DNA from: WLXB01 sp040221475
GTDB lineage: Bacteria > Pseudomonadota > Alphaproteobacteria > Rhodospirillales > Rhodospirillaceae
Direction of reading: 5' to 3'
Length of the DNA stretch: 64,000 bases
Assembly (NCBI GenBank): GCA_040221475.1
Contig: JAVKEJ010000060.1
Coordinates: forward strand, 1 to 64,000
Part shown: one piece after another, positions 9,589-18,043 of the stretch
Numbering within the stretch: position 1 is the first letter of the stretch
Layout: every line of letters starts with the position of its first letter
Position numbers and translations under genes: made by a program
The notes under the pieces: generated by a model
What the model was told of the DNA's origin: nothing
Databases searched by the model: none
The model's input: only the letters and a program-made list of their open reading frames with translations

Positions 9589-11348
9589 CAGTGCGACACG
9601 CCGATCATTGTTGAAATGCTGCTTTGCCGGGTGGGGGCGTGACCATCCCATCCTGGGATTGCGGTGCTCTGCAAGGGCTTTAGAGGTGGCATGCCATGGG
9701 TGTGAAAATCGTGGCAGGTCACGCATGTAGAAGGCACCCGGTTTGAGGCCACTTCGCCGCCATGACAGCTTTGGCATGTGGCAATAGCGGGCATGAGAAC
9801 GTCAGATGAAACCGTTGATGGTTCGACGTCATGACAGGTACGGCACCCAACATCGCTATGACTGCCATGGTCGAAATTCGCCTTGGGGTACCATTGTTCA
9901 GTGATGTACACCGGTTCGACGGTCCATATGCCCGTTGATGTATTTTCGGCGATTTCATGGCACTCGTTGCACTGCCCTTTGCCAAAACGGCCATTCAGAA
10001 TCTCCGCTGATTTTTCGTCAGCCCAATTCCGTGCAGCGGCGCGATCTTCCTCTTTTAAAGGGCTGCCGGGCAGGCGCCTGATGACCATGGGTGCATCTGG
10101 TTCTTCATATCCGCCGCGCAGTGCGGCTGCATTGTAAATATCAGAGACTTGCATAAACAATTCTTCTGGCTGGCCGTGTAACAATTCGCGGCCCGGTAAT
10201 TGAACGTCAAAGCTTAGGGTGTGACATTGATGGCAATGACGATCAAAACTGATTGGCAGCATGGAAACGTTGCCTTCGTCGGATACATGGCAGTCGCGGC
10301 AGCCCAAGTCGATAATGCCTCGTTTTGGGTGTTGGACGCCGGCGTCTCTCAGGTGGTCTGCATGTGAAAACTTAAGCCCTGAATTTTCAACCGGTGGCTC
10401 AGAGGTGCCGATAATCCTTTCGTTTGACATCACATGAAACGCGGCATCGACAATCACCGAGGGTTTGAATTCAGGATGGTCGGAGCCAAAGTCGCGCACA
10501 TTTCTGAGTGTGGTTGAGCTTTCCTGGTCTGTCAGATTGGCATGGCAGTCAACACAGAAACCTTGATCATTGCGAGCAACGGTTTGATTGCCTTGATGCT
10601 CTTTATGGCAACTCTGGCATTTAACGCCTTCAAACGAAGCGGTCGGAAAAAGAACAGGGTTTGTGTGATGCTCTATAGCCTGATGGCAAGCGACGCAGGC
10701 CGCGTCTTGTACGGGAATAAACGGCTTCTCATGGCAAACGTCACAACTTTCACCAAAAAATTTATGCGCGCCAGATATTGATCCGCTTGTCCAGAATGCT
10801 GTCGGACGTAACGCAGCATCAAAGGTGCTGGCTTGCTCAACATTCACAACAGCTTCGGGCATAAACCAGGATGCAACCATAGGTCCGACCAGAAGCGCGA
10901 CCAGCACAGTGACGAATGCGGCCCAAGACCAAGCCCTTTTGCTGAGGCCAACTGTAGCAATTTCAGTTTTTGCAGTCGCTTTCAGGTTTTCCAGCTCGTC
11001 TCCGAGTTCGCTGATAAGTTCAACCGTGACCGTTATATCGCTGTCAGCGTTCTTCGGTTCGACGGTGACTTTGAACGGCCCAATATTGATTTCATCACGC
11101 TCGGTGATTTTGGCCAGATCAACGAGATTGTCATTAACGGAAAGTGGGCCGTTATTTAGGGATTCTATATAAATTGCGTCAGATCGCACCGTGATGCGGG
11201 CATGTTCCAGCAGAACGCGTGGGTCGACAAGTTTAACGTCACAGGCCGTGCTGCGTCCAAACAGAATGGAATCACATTCAATCCATTCTTCTCGAATAGC
11301 GATGTCACCGCGGCTTCTTCTTGTGCCATGTCGGATAAGAGTCTTCAC
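9588..11348 (-). CDS. FHA domain - transmembrane helix - decahaem cytochrome c fusion
   Basis: 586 residues. Residues about 25-100 form an FHA domain (FGRSTACDVKL, DPRVLLEHARI, NGPLSVND), a phosphothreonine-peptide reader normally in the cytoplasm. A hydrophobic helix follows near 135-158 (WAAFVTVLVALLVG). The remaining part has ten CxxCH motifs: CDVCH, CVACH, CQSCH, CVDCH, CRDCH, CHQCH, CNECH, CRTCH, CQSCH, CVTCH. The topology implied is FHA inside and ten haems in the periplasm. Lying between a cytochrome b-like membrane protein and the outer-membrane genes, it is well placed to take electrons from the inner membrane while being controlled by Ser/Thr phosphorylation. No kinase gene is seen in the window. 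Domain calls are strong; regulation is inference. Confidence 0.9.
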   Translation of the reverse strand: MKTLIRHGTRRSRGDIAIREEWIECDSILFGRSTACDVKLVDPRVLLEHARITVRSDAIYIESLNNGPLSVNDNLVDLAKITERDEINIGPFKVTVEPKNADSDITVTVELISELGDELENLKATAKTEIATVGLSKRAWSWAAFVTVLVALLVGPMVASWFMPEAVVNVEQASTFDAALRPTAFWTSGSISGAHKFFGESCDVCHEKPFIPVQDAACVACHQAIEHHTNPVLFPTASFEGVKCQSCHKEHQGNQTVARNDQGFCVDCHANLTDQESSTTLRNVRDFGSDHPEFKPSVIVDAAFHVMSNERIIGTSEPPVENSGLKFSHADHLRDAGVQHPKRGIIDLGCRDCHVSDEGNVSMLPISFDRHCHQCHTLSFDVQLPGRELLHGQPEELFMQVSDIYNAAALRGGYEEPDAPMVIRRLPGSPLKEEDRAAARNWADEKSAEILNGRFGKGQCNECHEIAENTSTGIWTVEPVYITEQWYPKANFDHGSHSDVGCRTCHDVEPSTVSSDVLMPAIATCQSCHGGEVASNRVPSTCVTCHDFHTHGMPPLKPLQSTAIPGWDGHAPTRQSSISTMIGVSH

Positions 11349-11354
11349 AGTGAT

Positions 11355-12176
11355 CTACCAGTAATAAAAGACAACAACCACATGGGCAATCAGCGCCGCC
11401 AGGGTTGCAAATGTGAAGGGGACGTGAACGTAAAGCCATATCTTCAAAAGGCAACGAAGCCTTATATCTTGTCGAATACGGCGCAAAAGCCCTTCCTTTT
11501 TTGTCAATCGCGTTAATAGCTTGCGTCGCGTTGCCTCGTCGGAAGAACCATCAGACTGTTCAATAAGCTTTCTTGCCTTACGTGTTGCGCAGTCGGGATG
11601 ATTTATAGAGAGCTGCTGAAACAGGTTTCCACCGATTATGGTGTTTTGCACGGCATTGAGTGCGGCTTGCCCCGTTTGATCCTCAACCTTTAAAGCGATG
11701 CTGTTAAGCTCGCGGTCTAATTCTGCGATTTGGCTTAACATCATCTCGGTGGTCAGCCCGCGTCTGTTCTCCGAGAGTAAACGGGGAAAGCGCATATAGA
11801 AGTACAAACCAACGGCACCACTTAAGACGACTATAAGCATTAAGAAGTAGAGCAGGGTGTGGATGTTAATCCCGAACTGAAATCCGCTGTGGAATGTGGA
11901 AACAACGACAAGGGCCACGCCTAAATAGATATGGGCAGAGGCCCAATCTTCCATGCGAATTGCAGCGTTTCCATAGGCCCGGCGGCGAACGCCATACCAG
12001 GCGAGCCATATCATAATGCCGGCGGCAACAACGCCAAGCGTGTAGCCAAGCCAGGTTCCCCCGTTTGGACTGCCAACGGGGGAATGCATAACGTACAGCG
12101 CACCCGTGATGATCACGAGTAGGAGCGATACCTTCAAGTAACGAAGGTTTCGATAGATAAGAAGGGACTCATGCAT
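11355..12176 (-). CDS. Five-helix membrane protein, cytochrome b-like
   Basis: 273 residues with about five transmembrane helices: near residues 15-33, 42-60, 85-105, 108-130 and 245-270. Between helices 4 and 5 is a ~110-residue charged cytoplasmic or periplasmic loop. Histidines lie within or next to helices (SAHIYLG, TFHSGF, YVHVPF, LIAHVVVV), a pattern compatible with bis-His haem b ligation. I do not recognise a named family. Its position, 13 bases downstream of the FAD/Fe-S protein gene and 6 bases upstream of the FHA-decahaem gene, fits an inner-membrane subunit passing electrons between cytoplasmic Fe-S clusters and periplasmic haems. Haem binding is inferred. Confidence 0.7.
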   Translation of the reverse strand: MHESLLIYRNLRYLKVSLLLVIITGALYVMHSPVGSPNGGTWLGYTLGVVAAGIMIWLAWYGVRRRAYGNAAIRMEDWASAHIYLGVALVVVSTFHSGFQFGINIHTLLYFLMLIVVLSGAVGLYFYMRFPRLLSENRRGLTTEMMLSQIAELDRELNSIALKVEDQTGQAALNAVQNTIIGGNLFQQLSINHPDCATRKARKLIEQSDGSSDEATRRKLLTRLTKKEGLLRRIRQDIRLRCLLKIWLYVHVPFTFATLAALIAHVVVVFYYW

Positions 12177-12189
12177 GTGCCGACGATCC

Positions 12190-14610
12190 CTATCGATTCA
12201 ACGTGGCAAGGTTCATGAATTTTTCCGGGCTGACCCGGGCTGCCGCGCCGGTCGGGCAGGCATTCACGCACGCGGCTCCGCCAGCTAAGTCCTTGCACAT
12301 ATCACACTTTACAGCTTTTTTGGCCATGCCGTTTTTCTTTTGAGTTGGCGTGTTGCTGTCAGCCATGTGCATGTCTGCTTCAAATGAGACTTCGTCTCCT
12401 GGGGCCGGTCCGCGACCAAACAGCAGCCATGAAAATAAGTTTGATTTCGCTTCTGGCGGAGAGGCGAGCTGAATAACACCATAAGGACAAGCGCTTTCAC
12501 AATTGCCGCAGCCGATGCAACTGTCATCAATATAAACCTCACCGTCAGGGGCGCGATGAATCGCATCAGGTGGGCAATCGGCCATGCAGTGAGGATGCTG
12601 ACAGTGGCGGCACGAGGTGGGGACGTGAATGGACGCAAACGATGGCCCCGCTTCACGGTCTAACCGAGACAAACCGCCGTGGGTTTCGGCGCATGCTTTT
12701 TCGCAATTGTCACAGTGGACGCAGAGGGTCTCATCTATAAGTAAAACATCAGTCGCTTCACCAACGCCTTGTTCAATAAGAAATTGAATAATGTTGCCTG
12801 CTTCAGGGCGCGACTCCATCTGTTCATTTTGGCGAAGGCGGTTTCTAAATTTTGCTTCAATACTGCTTCGTATCGCAATGTTATCATTCATTACCTTGTT
12901 AAAGGCGTCGCCGGACAAGCAAATGGTTTCTGTACTATTGGCGGCGCGAACTGTTGCCGAGCGCGGCATGTCAGAGAGGAGCGCCATTTCGCCGATATAA
13001 TTGCCGGATGGCACATAGCTCAACACGACGTCTCGTCCACCGATACGGCTTGAAACCGTACACGAACCAGACCGAATCAGGTGCATATGATTGCCAACTT
13101 CGCCTTGAGCAAATATGGTTTCGCCCGCCTTGAAGTTTTGGATTTCAGCCGTTTCCACCAGTTCTTCCAGATCGCTTGCCGGGACTCCAGGAGTCATATG
13201 CATCTGGATCTGCCTCAGAATTGAGGTTTTATCCAACGCCCGCTTCACGCTCTGCACAGATTGAATCAACTTCAACATTGTGCGTCTTGGTGTTTCGAAG
13301 ACAACGCAATCCGTTACAGCAACAACCGTCGCTGTTCGCCGCCGGCCCGAGATCAGTCCCATTTCACCGAAGAACTCACCCTCGCGCAGCTTAACAACTT
13401 GGCTCGGGTCATTTTGATTGATTTGGATGCCGACCTGGCCCGTAAAGATCGTGTAGAACGTGCTGGAATAATCATTGCGTTCAAAAATGGTTTCCCCTTC
13501 TTTGAAGGCATGAATTTGCGATTCCAGCATGGTCTCACGCAGCAACAAAGTGTTGAGTTCTGAGAACACAGGAATGGTCTTGCGAATTGCTGAGAGCACG
13601 TCATCAACTTCGACGTCGCCCATGACTGAAAACTTCTCGATCAGCAGCGGTTCGTCAGCCGGAGGGATGTCGTCGCCATTAATATAGGCGGTGACCTCAT
13701 AGCCCTGGTTCATGGCTTGTTTGATCAGCGGGTATCCGGCAAGGGCGCCCACAATATAAAGCCCGGGGACATTTGACTCATAGGTCGGGCTTACTTCTGG
13801 CAAAACCTTGGGATCGTCACTCGGAAACTGTACACCGCAGGCTTCGACAAACCGGCGCGGCGGGGAGGCGCCCAGACGGGCAATAATGCGATTGCATTTG
13901 ACGGTGAGTTCGCCGTCTGGTGTCTCAAGCACGATACCGTCCGGTTCAACACGGACCGGGTTTGACTCGAAATAGCACTGCACCTGGCCTTTATCGATTG
14001 CGCCGTTAATAAGAGTCAGGTTGCCTTGTTTGGCGCGGGCAAATTCAGCACGCCGGTTGACGATGAAAACAGTGTTTTGTTTGGCAAGAGCAACCGCATT
14101 TTCAATGGCAGCATCACCAGCGCCGACAACGACAATCGTTTCGCCTTCATATTCGTCCGGATCGTCTAATTGGTATTGCACAAGAGGGAGGTCACCCCCC
14201 TCACACCGCAAGGTGTTAATATTGCCCTGCAAACCGATAGACAGAATGACGTTTTCTGCCTCAACAACGCTGCCGTCGGCAACCATTACCTTGAAATGGT
14301 CAGCATCGCGCTCGACTTTTACAACATCAGAATTGTAACGGATTTTGGTCCCATAGAAGTCGAGGCCCTCATCCCACGCCGCAAGAACGTCTTCCCGCTG
14401 GCCAGCACGGAAGGACAAGTCCGAGCGCAAAGGCAAAATGTCAGGCGTGGCCATGACAAACTTGCCCTTTTGGTATTTGTAAATCGTATCTGAGGCATGA
14501 TCGGCACGTTCAAGTAATACGTGACTCATCCCAATCTTGGCGGCGTGCGCGGCAGCACTCAGACCAGCGGGGCCAGACCCGACGATCGCAACTTTAAGGC
14601 GTTTCGCCAA
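12190..14610 (-). CDS. FAD/NAD(P) oxidoreductase with two cNMP-binding domains and four [4Fe-4S] ferredoxin motifs
   Basis: About 806 residues, predicted cytoplasmic. The N-terminal 320 residues are a thioredoxin-reductase-like flavoprotein (AIVGSGPAGLSAAAHA for FAD; VVVGAGDAAIENAVALA for NAD(P)), but the CxxC redox pair of thioredoxin reductase is not seen. Two cyclic-nucleotide-binding domains follow (FFGEMGLISGRRRTATV and YIGEMALLSDMPRSATV, each with the phosphate-binding-cassette pattern). The last ~170 residues have four cysteine clusters of the DMSO-reductase-B / NrfC type (CVHCDNCEKAC, CRHCQHPHCMADC, CIGCGNCESAC, CDMCKD...CVNAC). I choose TTG 14610, 7 bases after GGGGGA; TTG 14625 is the alternative. 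It is the first gene of the operon and the probable electron entry or exit point on the cytoplasmic side. Confidence 0.88.
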   Translation of the reverse strand: MAKRLKVAIVGSGPAGLSAAAHAAKIGMSHVLLERADHASDTIYKYQKGKFVMATPDILPLRSDLSFRAGQREDVLAAWDEGLDFYGTKIRYNSDVVKVERDADHFKVMVADGSVVEAENVILSIGLQGNINTLRCEGGDLPLVQYQLDDPDEYEGETIVVVGAGDAAIENAVALAKQNTVFIVNRRAEFARAKQGNLTLINGAIDKGQVQCYFESNPVRVEPDGIVLETPDGELTVKCNRIIARLGASPPRRFVEACGVQFPSDDPKVLPEVSPTYESNVPGLYIVGALAGYPLIKQAMNQGYEVTAYINGDDIPPADEPLLIEKFSVMGDVEVDDVLSAIRKTIPVFSELNTLLLRETMLESQIHAFKEGETIFERNDYSSTFYTIFTGQVGIQINQNDPSQVVKLREGEFFGEMGLISGRRRTATVVAVTDCVVFETPRRTMLKLIQSVQSVKRALDKTSILRQIQMHMTPGVPASDLEELVETAEIQNFKAGETIFAQGEVGNHMHLIRSGSCTVSSRIGGRDVVLSYVPSGNYIGEMALLSDMPRSATVRAANSTETICLSGDAFNKVMNDNIAIRSSIEAKFRNRLRQNEQMESRPEAGNIIQFLIEQGVGEATDVLLIDETLCVHCDNCEKACAETHGGLSRLDREAGPSFASIHVPTSCRHCQHPHCMADCPPDAIHRAPDGEVYIDDSCIGCGNCESACPYGVIQLASPPEAKSNLFSWLLFGRGPAPGDEVSFEADMHMADSNTPTQKKNGMAKKAVKCDMCKDLAGGAACVNACPTGAAARVSPEKFMNLATLNR

Positions 14611-14649
14611 AGAATTTTCCCCCAAGAACTAACTTTTTTTATCCTCTTT

Positions 14650-14679
14650 AAATTATGCGTGGCTAATACTCAACGTCAA
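14650..14679 (-). promoter_or_regulatory. Possible sigma70-type promoter of the electron-transfer operon
   Basis: On the minus strand, TTGACG (14679-14674) and TAATTT (14655-14650) are separated by 18 bases. They sit about 40 bases upstream of the proposed TTG start at 14610. The match is moderate and the spacing acceptable. No transcript evidence is available. Confidence 0.35.
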
Positions 14680-14792
14680 TGGAATCAATGGCACTGTCAG
14701 AAGAGTTTTTTGCACAACAGGGAGTTATATTCTTAAAATAAAAATTTAAAATTGCATAATAGAGTAAAGAGTCTATGGCGGATTGCTCTAAA

Positions 14793-14884
14793 GCAGTTGG
14801 CACTGTCCGCAGTCACCGCTGAGTCAATCATGTCATTGTCCTGTTAAACTCGAAATTTACAGAGAAAAAAATTCAGCTTTTGGG
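14793..14884. repeat. Degenerate copy of the CAGGGA-rich repeat (R3)
   Basis: The 14626-15156 gap between divergent genes holds one recognisable element. Bases 14793-14884 align to the first part of the repeats at 40760 and 42431: shared words are GCAGTTGGC/GGTTGGC, CGCAGTCACC, CCTGTTAAAC and TTTACAG.GAAAA. It is clearly decayed, since the perfect TTCCCTGTTAAACAGGGAA palindrome is lost. I see no gene in the rest of this gap. Confidence 0.5.
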
Positions 14885-15156
14885 CCACTTTGCTCAATAA
14901 CTGAGCCATAAACCACACAACACCTTAGCTCTGGGGTTTGATTTCCTTAAAGCTGAGGATCAGTGCAGCTCATACATATTTTGTAGCGCAGCAGTTGAGC
15001 TGATAAGGTTTTCTAAAGGGCTAAAGCCGTTTGCCTGCCGCACAGTTTAAAATTCCAGAATAAACTGATCGGGGATTTAGTTGGGCAGGCTCTGGAGTTC
15101 TCGCTGCGCTTGAGATGAGCTGGAATTCGTCAAAGGCATTATGCACAAAGGGTCAA

Positions 15157-15999
15157 ATGTCAAACTTAGTAAGAGACGGAGACCAGGTCGAACGGAGATC
15201 ATTTCAAGTGGGGTGTAGGCTCGACTATGAGGTTCGCGATGAGACGACCTTCATTTTTAATGTGACACCTGCGCGTTGTTCTACACAGTACATCGGTACT
15301 GAGAATATATCGGTTGCTCCTAATATTCCAATGGATGAATACGTTGAGCAAGTGCATGGCAATCGTTACCATCGTCTGTGTTGCCATGGACAAACATCAT
15401 TGAGCGTGCAGTTCGACGCTACTGTTATGACGACTCCACAGTCCCAAAATCCATCGAACCATCAATTTGCGGCGTTACCGAGCAGTCTTCCTCTCGATAT
15501 GTTGACCTACCTGTTTCCCAGTCGTTATTGCCAGTCGGAACAACTCCAGATATTTGCTCAACAAGAGTTTTCGAGGTTTCCGCGAGGTCTGTCGCAGGTG
15601 GAAGCTATCTGTGAATGGGTTCATAATAACATTCACTATGTTCTTGGTAGTACGGGGTCTATGACCACTGCCTTTGATACGTTCAAGTCACGCGCTGGTG
15701 TTTGCCGGGATTTCACCCATCTTGCAATTTCCTTTTGCCGCGCCGTTGCAATACCTGCCAGGTTTGTGAGTGGGTACGCGGTTGGCCTTGATCCACCCGA
15801 TTTTCATGCCCTACTTGAAGTATGGATCGCTGATGGCTGGCACCTTTTGGATCCAACACATAAAGTTGATGTGAACCAATTTGTCCGTATTGGCATGGGG
15901 CGTGACGCGGCTGAGACCTCGTTTGCCTTTATTTTCGGAGACGCCTACATGCAGAGCATGAACGTCTCCTGTTTAGAACAATATGCTGAGAAGTATTAA
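15157..15999 (+). CDS. Transglutaminase-like (papain-fold) protein
   Basis: About 280 residues without a signal peptide. I choose ATG 15157 because AAAGGG lies just upstream; an in-frame ATG at 15115 has a weaker site. The N-terminal half resembles the beta-rich domain that precedes bacterial transglutaminase-like folds. The catalytic triad is readable: Cys in AGVCRDFTHL, His in DFHALLEVW and Asp in LLDPTHK. Such proteins act as cysteine peptidases or amide-bond enzymes; the substrate cannot be told. It stands alone, with a 480-base upstream gap containing a repeat remnant, and diverges from the electron-transfer operon. Confidence 0.85.
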   Translation: MSNLVRDGDQVERRSFQVGCRLDYEVRDETTFIFNVTPARCSTQYIGTENISVAPNIPMDEYVEQVHGNRYHRLCCHGQTSLSVQFDATVMTTPQSQNPSNHQFAALPSSLPLDMLTYLFPSRYCQSEQLQIFAQQEFSRFPRGLSQVEAICEWVHNNIHYVLGSTGSMTTAFDTFKSRAGVCRDFTHLAISFCRAVAIPARFVSGYAVGLDPPDFHALLEVWIADGWHLLDPTHKVDVNQFVRIGMGRDAAETSFAFIFGDAYMQSMNVSCLEQYAEKY

Positions 16000-16226
16000 T
16001 GGTATAGTCAACGCAACTAAGGCATGTCGGCTTGAACGCATTAGGCAATGCAGGTGAGGCGATAAAATTGTCTCTAGGTTTCTGGGTGGTTGGCCGTATG
16101 TGCCATCATCAGGATGAGACGGTTGAGCCTCGTATACATAGATTTTAAGTCTTAATTTTACCTCATAGGACTAATAAATCTAAGACAGCATTTTATCTTG
16201 TGAGTTTGTCACATATATTAGCTTCT

Positions 16227-17174
16227 ATGACAGATATCGTAGTGGCCGCATTTTATCATTTCACTCCCTTCGAAGATCCGGCAGCATTGCGTGAGACTTT
16301 GCTGGCGCAACTCTCGGCGCATGATCTGAAAGGGACGGTCTTGTTGGCACCTGAGGGCGTTAATGGAACGCTGGCTGGTTCGCGAAGGGCAATCGATTCT
16401 GCATTAGAGATTCTGCGCGGATTGCCAAATTCTATGCATCTAGAGCATAAAGAATCTCATGCTGATAGTATGCCCTTTTATCGTCTCAAGATCCGCCTGA
16501 AGAAAGAAATCGTCGCTATGAAAGTGTCCGGTGTCGATCCGTTGGCAAACGTTGGCACTTATGTTGCGCCTGAAGATTGGAATAATCTCATTGCTGATCC
16601 GGACACAATTGTCATCGATACGCGCAACAACTTCGAAGTAGAGATGGGCACATTTGAGGGCGCGATCAATCCAAGGACGGCGAGTTTCAGTGATCTTCCG
16701 AAATGGCTAGAAGAGCATCATGCTGAATTCGAGCATAAAAAGATTGCGATGTTCTGCACAGGTGGTATCCGCTGCGAGAAGGCAACGTCATTCTTGAAAG
16801 AGCGTGGCATTGAGGATGTTTTCCACCTAAAAGGGGGCATCTTAAAATATTTAGAGAATGTTCCTGAAGCAGAAAGTGCTTGGCGTGGTGAGTGCTTCGT
16901 CTTTGATTATCGGGTGTCTGTGAAGCATGACTTGGAGCTTGGCGAATATGAACTTTGCCACGCATGCCGATGGCCGGTTAGCGCCGCCGGGCGCTTGTCC
17001 TCGCACTTTGTTGTCGGCGTGTCATGTGACCGGTGTATCGACCAACGTACCGATAGTCAGCGCGAACGCTATGCCACCCGACAGGCTCAAATCAAGCTGG
17101 CTGAGAAACGGGGCGAGATGCACGTGGGGGCGACGTTTGAGGTCGTGAAAGAATCAACTGCTGTTGATGACTAG
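16227..17174 (+). CDS. trhO: tRNA uridine(34) hydroxylase TrhO (rhodanese family, YceA)
   Basis: About 315 residues. Start at ATG 16227 (MTDIVVAAFYHF), which fits the family; a GTG at 16200 would add nine residues. The N-terminal acylphosphatase-like region has the typical APEGVNGTLAG. The rhodanese domain carries the active-site loop CTGGIRCEK, followed by FHLKGGILKYLE. The C-terminal zinc-binding-like segment has CHACRWP and SCDRC. TrhO makes 5-hydroxyuridine at the wobble position of tRNAs with oxygen as oxidant. It overlaps the following GST gene by a few bases, suggesting co-transcription. This is a housekeeping gene and a good anchor for phylogeny. Confidence 0.95.
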   Translation: MTDIVVAAFYHFTPFEDPAALRETLLAQLSAHDLKGTVLLAPEGVNGTLAGSRRAIDSALEILRGLPNSMHLEHKESHADSMPFYRLKIRLKKEIVAMKVSGVDPLANVGTYVAPEDWNNLIADPDTIVIDTRNNFEVEMGTFEGAINPRTASFSDLPKWLEEHHAEFEHKKIAMFCTGGIRCEKATSFLKERGIEDVFHLKGGILKYLENVPEAESAWRGECFVFDYRVSVKHDLELGEYELCHACRWPVSAAGRLSSHFVVGVSCDRCIDQRTDSQRERYATRQAQIKLAEKRGEMHVGATFEVVKESTAVDD

Positions 17175-17841
17175 AGTGAACAGAATGTCAGGCGAGTTGC
17201 CTGTTCTGTATTCCTTTCGGCGCTGCCCCTATGCGATACGGGCGCGTATGGCGATTGCTGTGAGCGGCCAGAGATGCGCGTTGCGTGAGGTCGTGTTGCG
17301 TAATAAACCGCCTGAAATGATTGCGGTTTCGCCGAAGGGTACCGTGCCAGTAATGGTATTACCCGATGACCGGGTTGTTGAGGAAAGCCTTGAAATTATG
17401 CGTTGGGCGCTCGGCCGCAGCGATCCGGAGGGATGGCTTGCGCCTCTGAATAATGATCCCAATGATATTAGTGCCCTGATTGCCGAAAATGACGGGCCGT
17501 TTAAGGACGCTCTGGACCGATATAAATATCCAACGCGCTATGAAAATCCAGACCCACTTTTTTATCGCACACAAGGTTTGGCATTTCTGAAAAAACTGAA
17601 CGCGCGACTGTTGAAAGCCGATTATCTATGCGGCAATAATTTTACATTTGCTGATGCAGCAATCTCGCCGTTCATTCGGCAGTTTGCAAATAATGACCGT
17701 AAATGGTTCAATGCACTAGATTTGTCTGGTGCCCAAAACTGGCTGCAAAATATTCTTGAGTCGGATCGGTTTTTGCATGTGATGGAAAAATACTCCGCCT
17801 GGGAAAGCGGCATGGTAGAACCCGCATTTCCTTCCACTTGA
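17167..17841 (+). CDS. Glutathione S-transferase family protein
   Basis: About 225 residues. The thioredoxin-fold N-domain reads LYSFRRCPYAIRARMAI, with the glutaredoxin-like CPY, then KGTVPVMVLPD with the conserved cis-proline, and VVEESLEIMRWAL for glutathione contact. The all-helical C-domain has the N-capping motif FTFADAAISPFIRQFA. The start overlaps the end of trhO; ATG 17185 is an alternative. Likely a soluble cytosolic transferase or thiol-disulfide protein; the substrate is unknown. Confidence 0.9.
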   Translation: MTRVNRMSGELPVLYSFRRCPYAIRARMAIAVSGQRCALREVVLRNKPPEMIAVSPKGTVPVMVLPDDRVVEESLEIMRWALGRSDPEGWLAPLNNDPNDISALIAENDGPFKDALDRYKYPTRYENPDPLFYRTQGLAFLKKLNARLLKADYLCGNNFTFADAAISPFIRQFANNDRKWFNALDLSGAQNWLQNILESDRFLHVMEKYSAWESGMVEPAFPST

Positions 17842-18043
17842 ATGATATGGTCAGAGTTTAAAACTCGATCCTCTGATTGAGAGTCCGCAGACGGACTTCA
17901 TCAGGATCAGTTGTCACCAAAGCTGCGTCAACAGGCCGCATAGATAACCTCATCCCGCACCAATTACTACACATTCAAAAATCTTTGCAGAAACGGAGCT
18001 ATCCACGCATGACGATGTCCAATGCATTGGAAGTAATATTTAA

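Noticed and set aside
12190..14610. Thioredoxin reductase as the annotation of the FAD/cNMP/Fe-S protein
   Set aside because: The flavoprotein fold is similar but the CxxC redox pair is not seen, and the Fe-S tail points to electron transfer instead.
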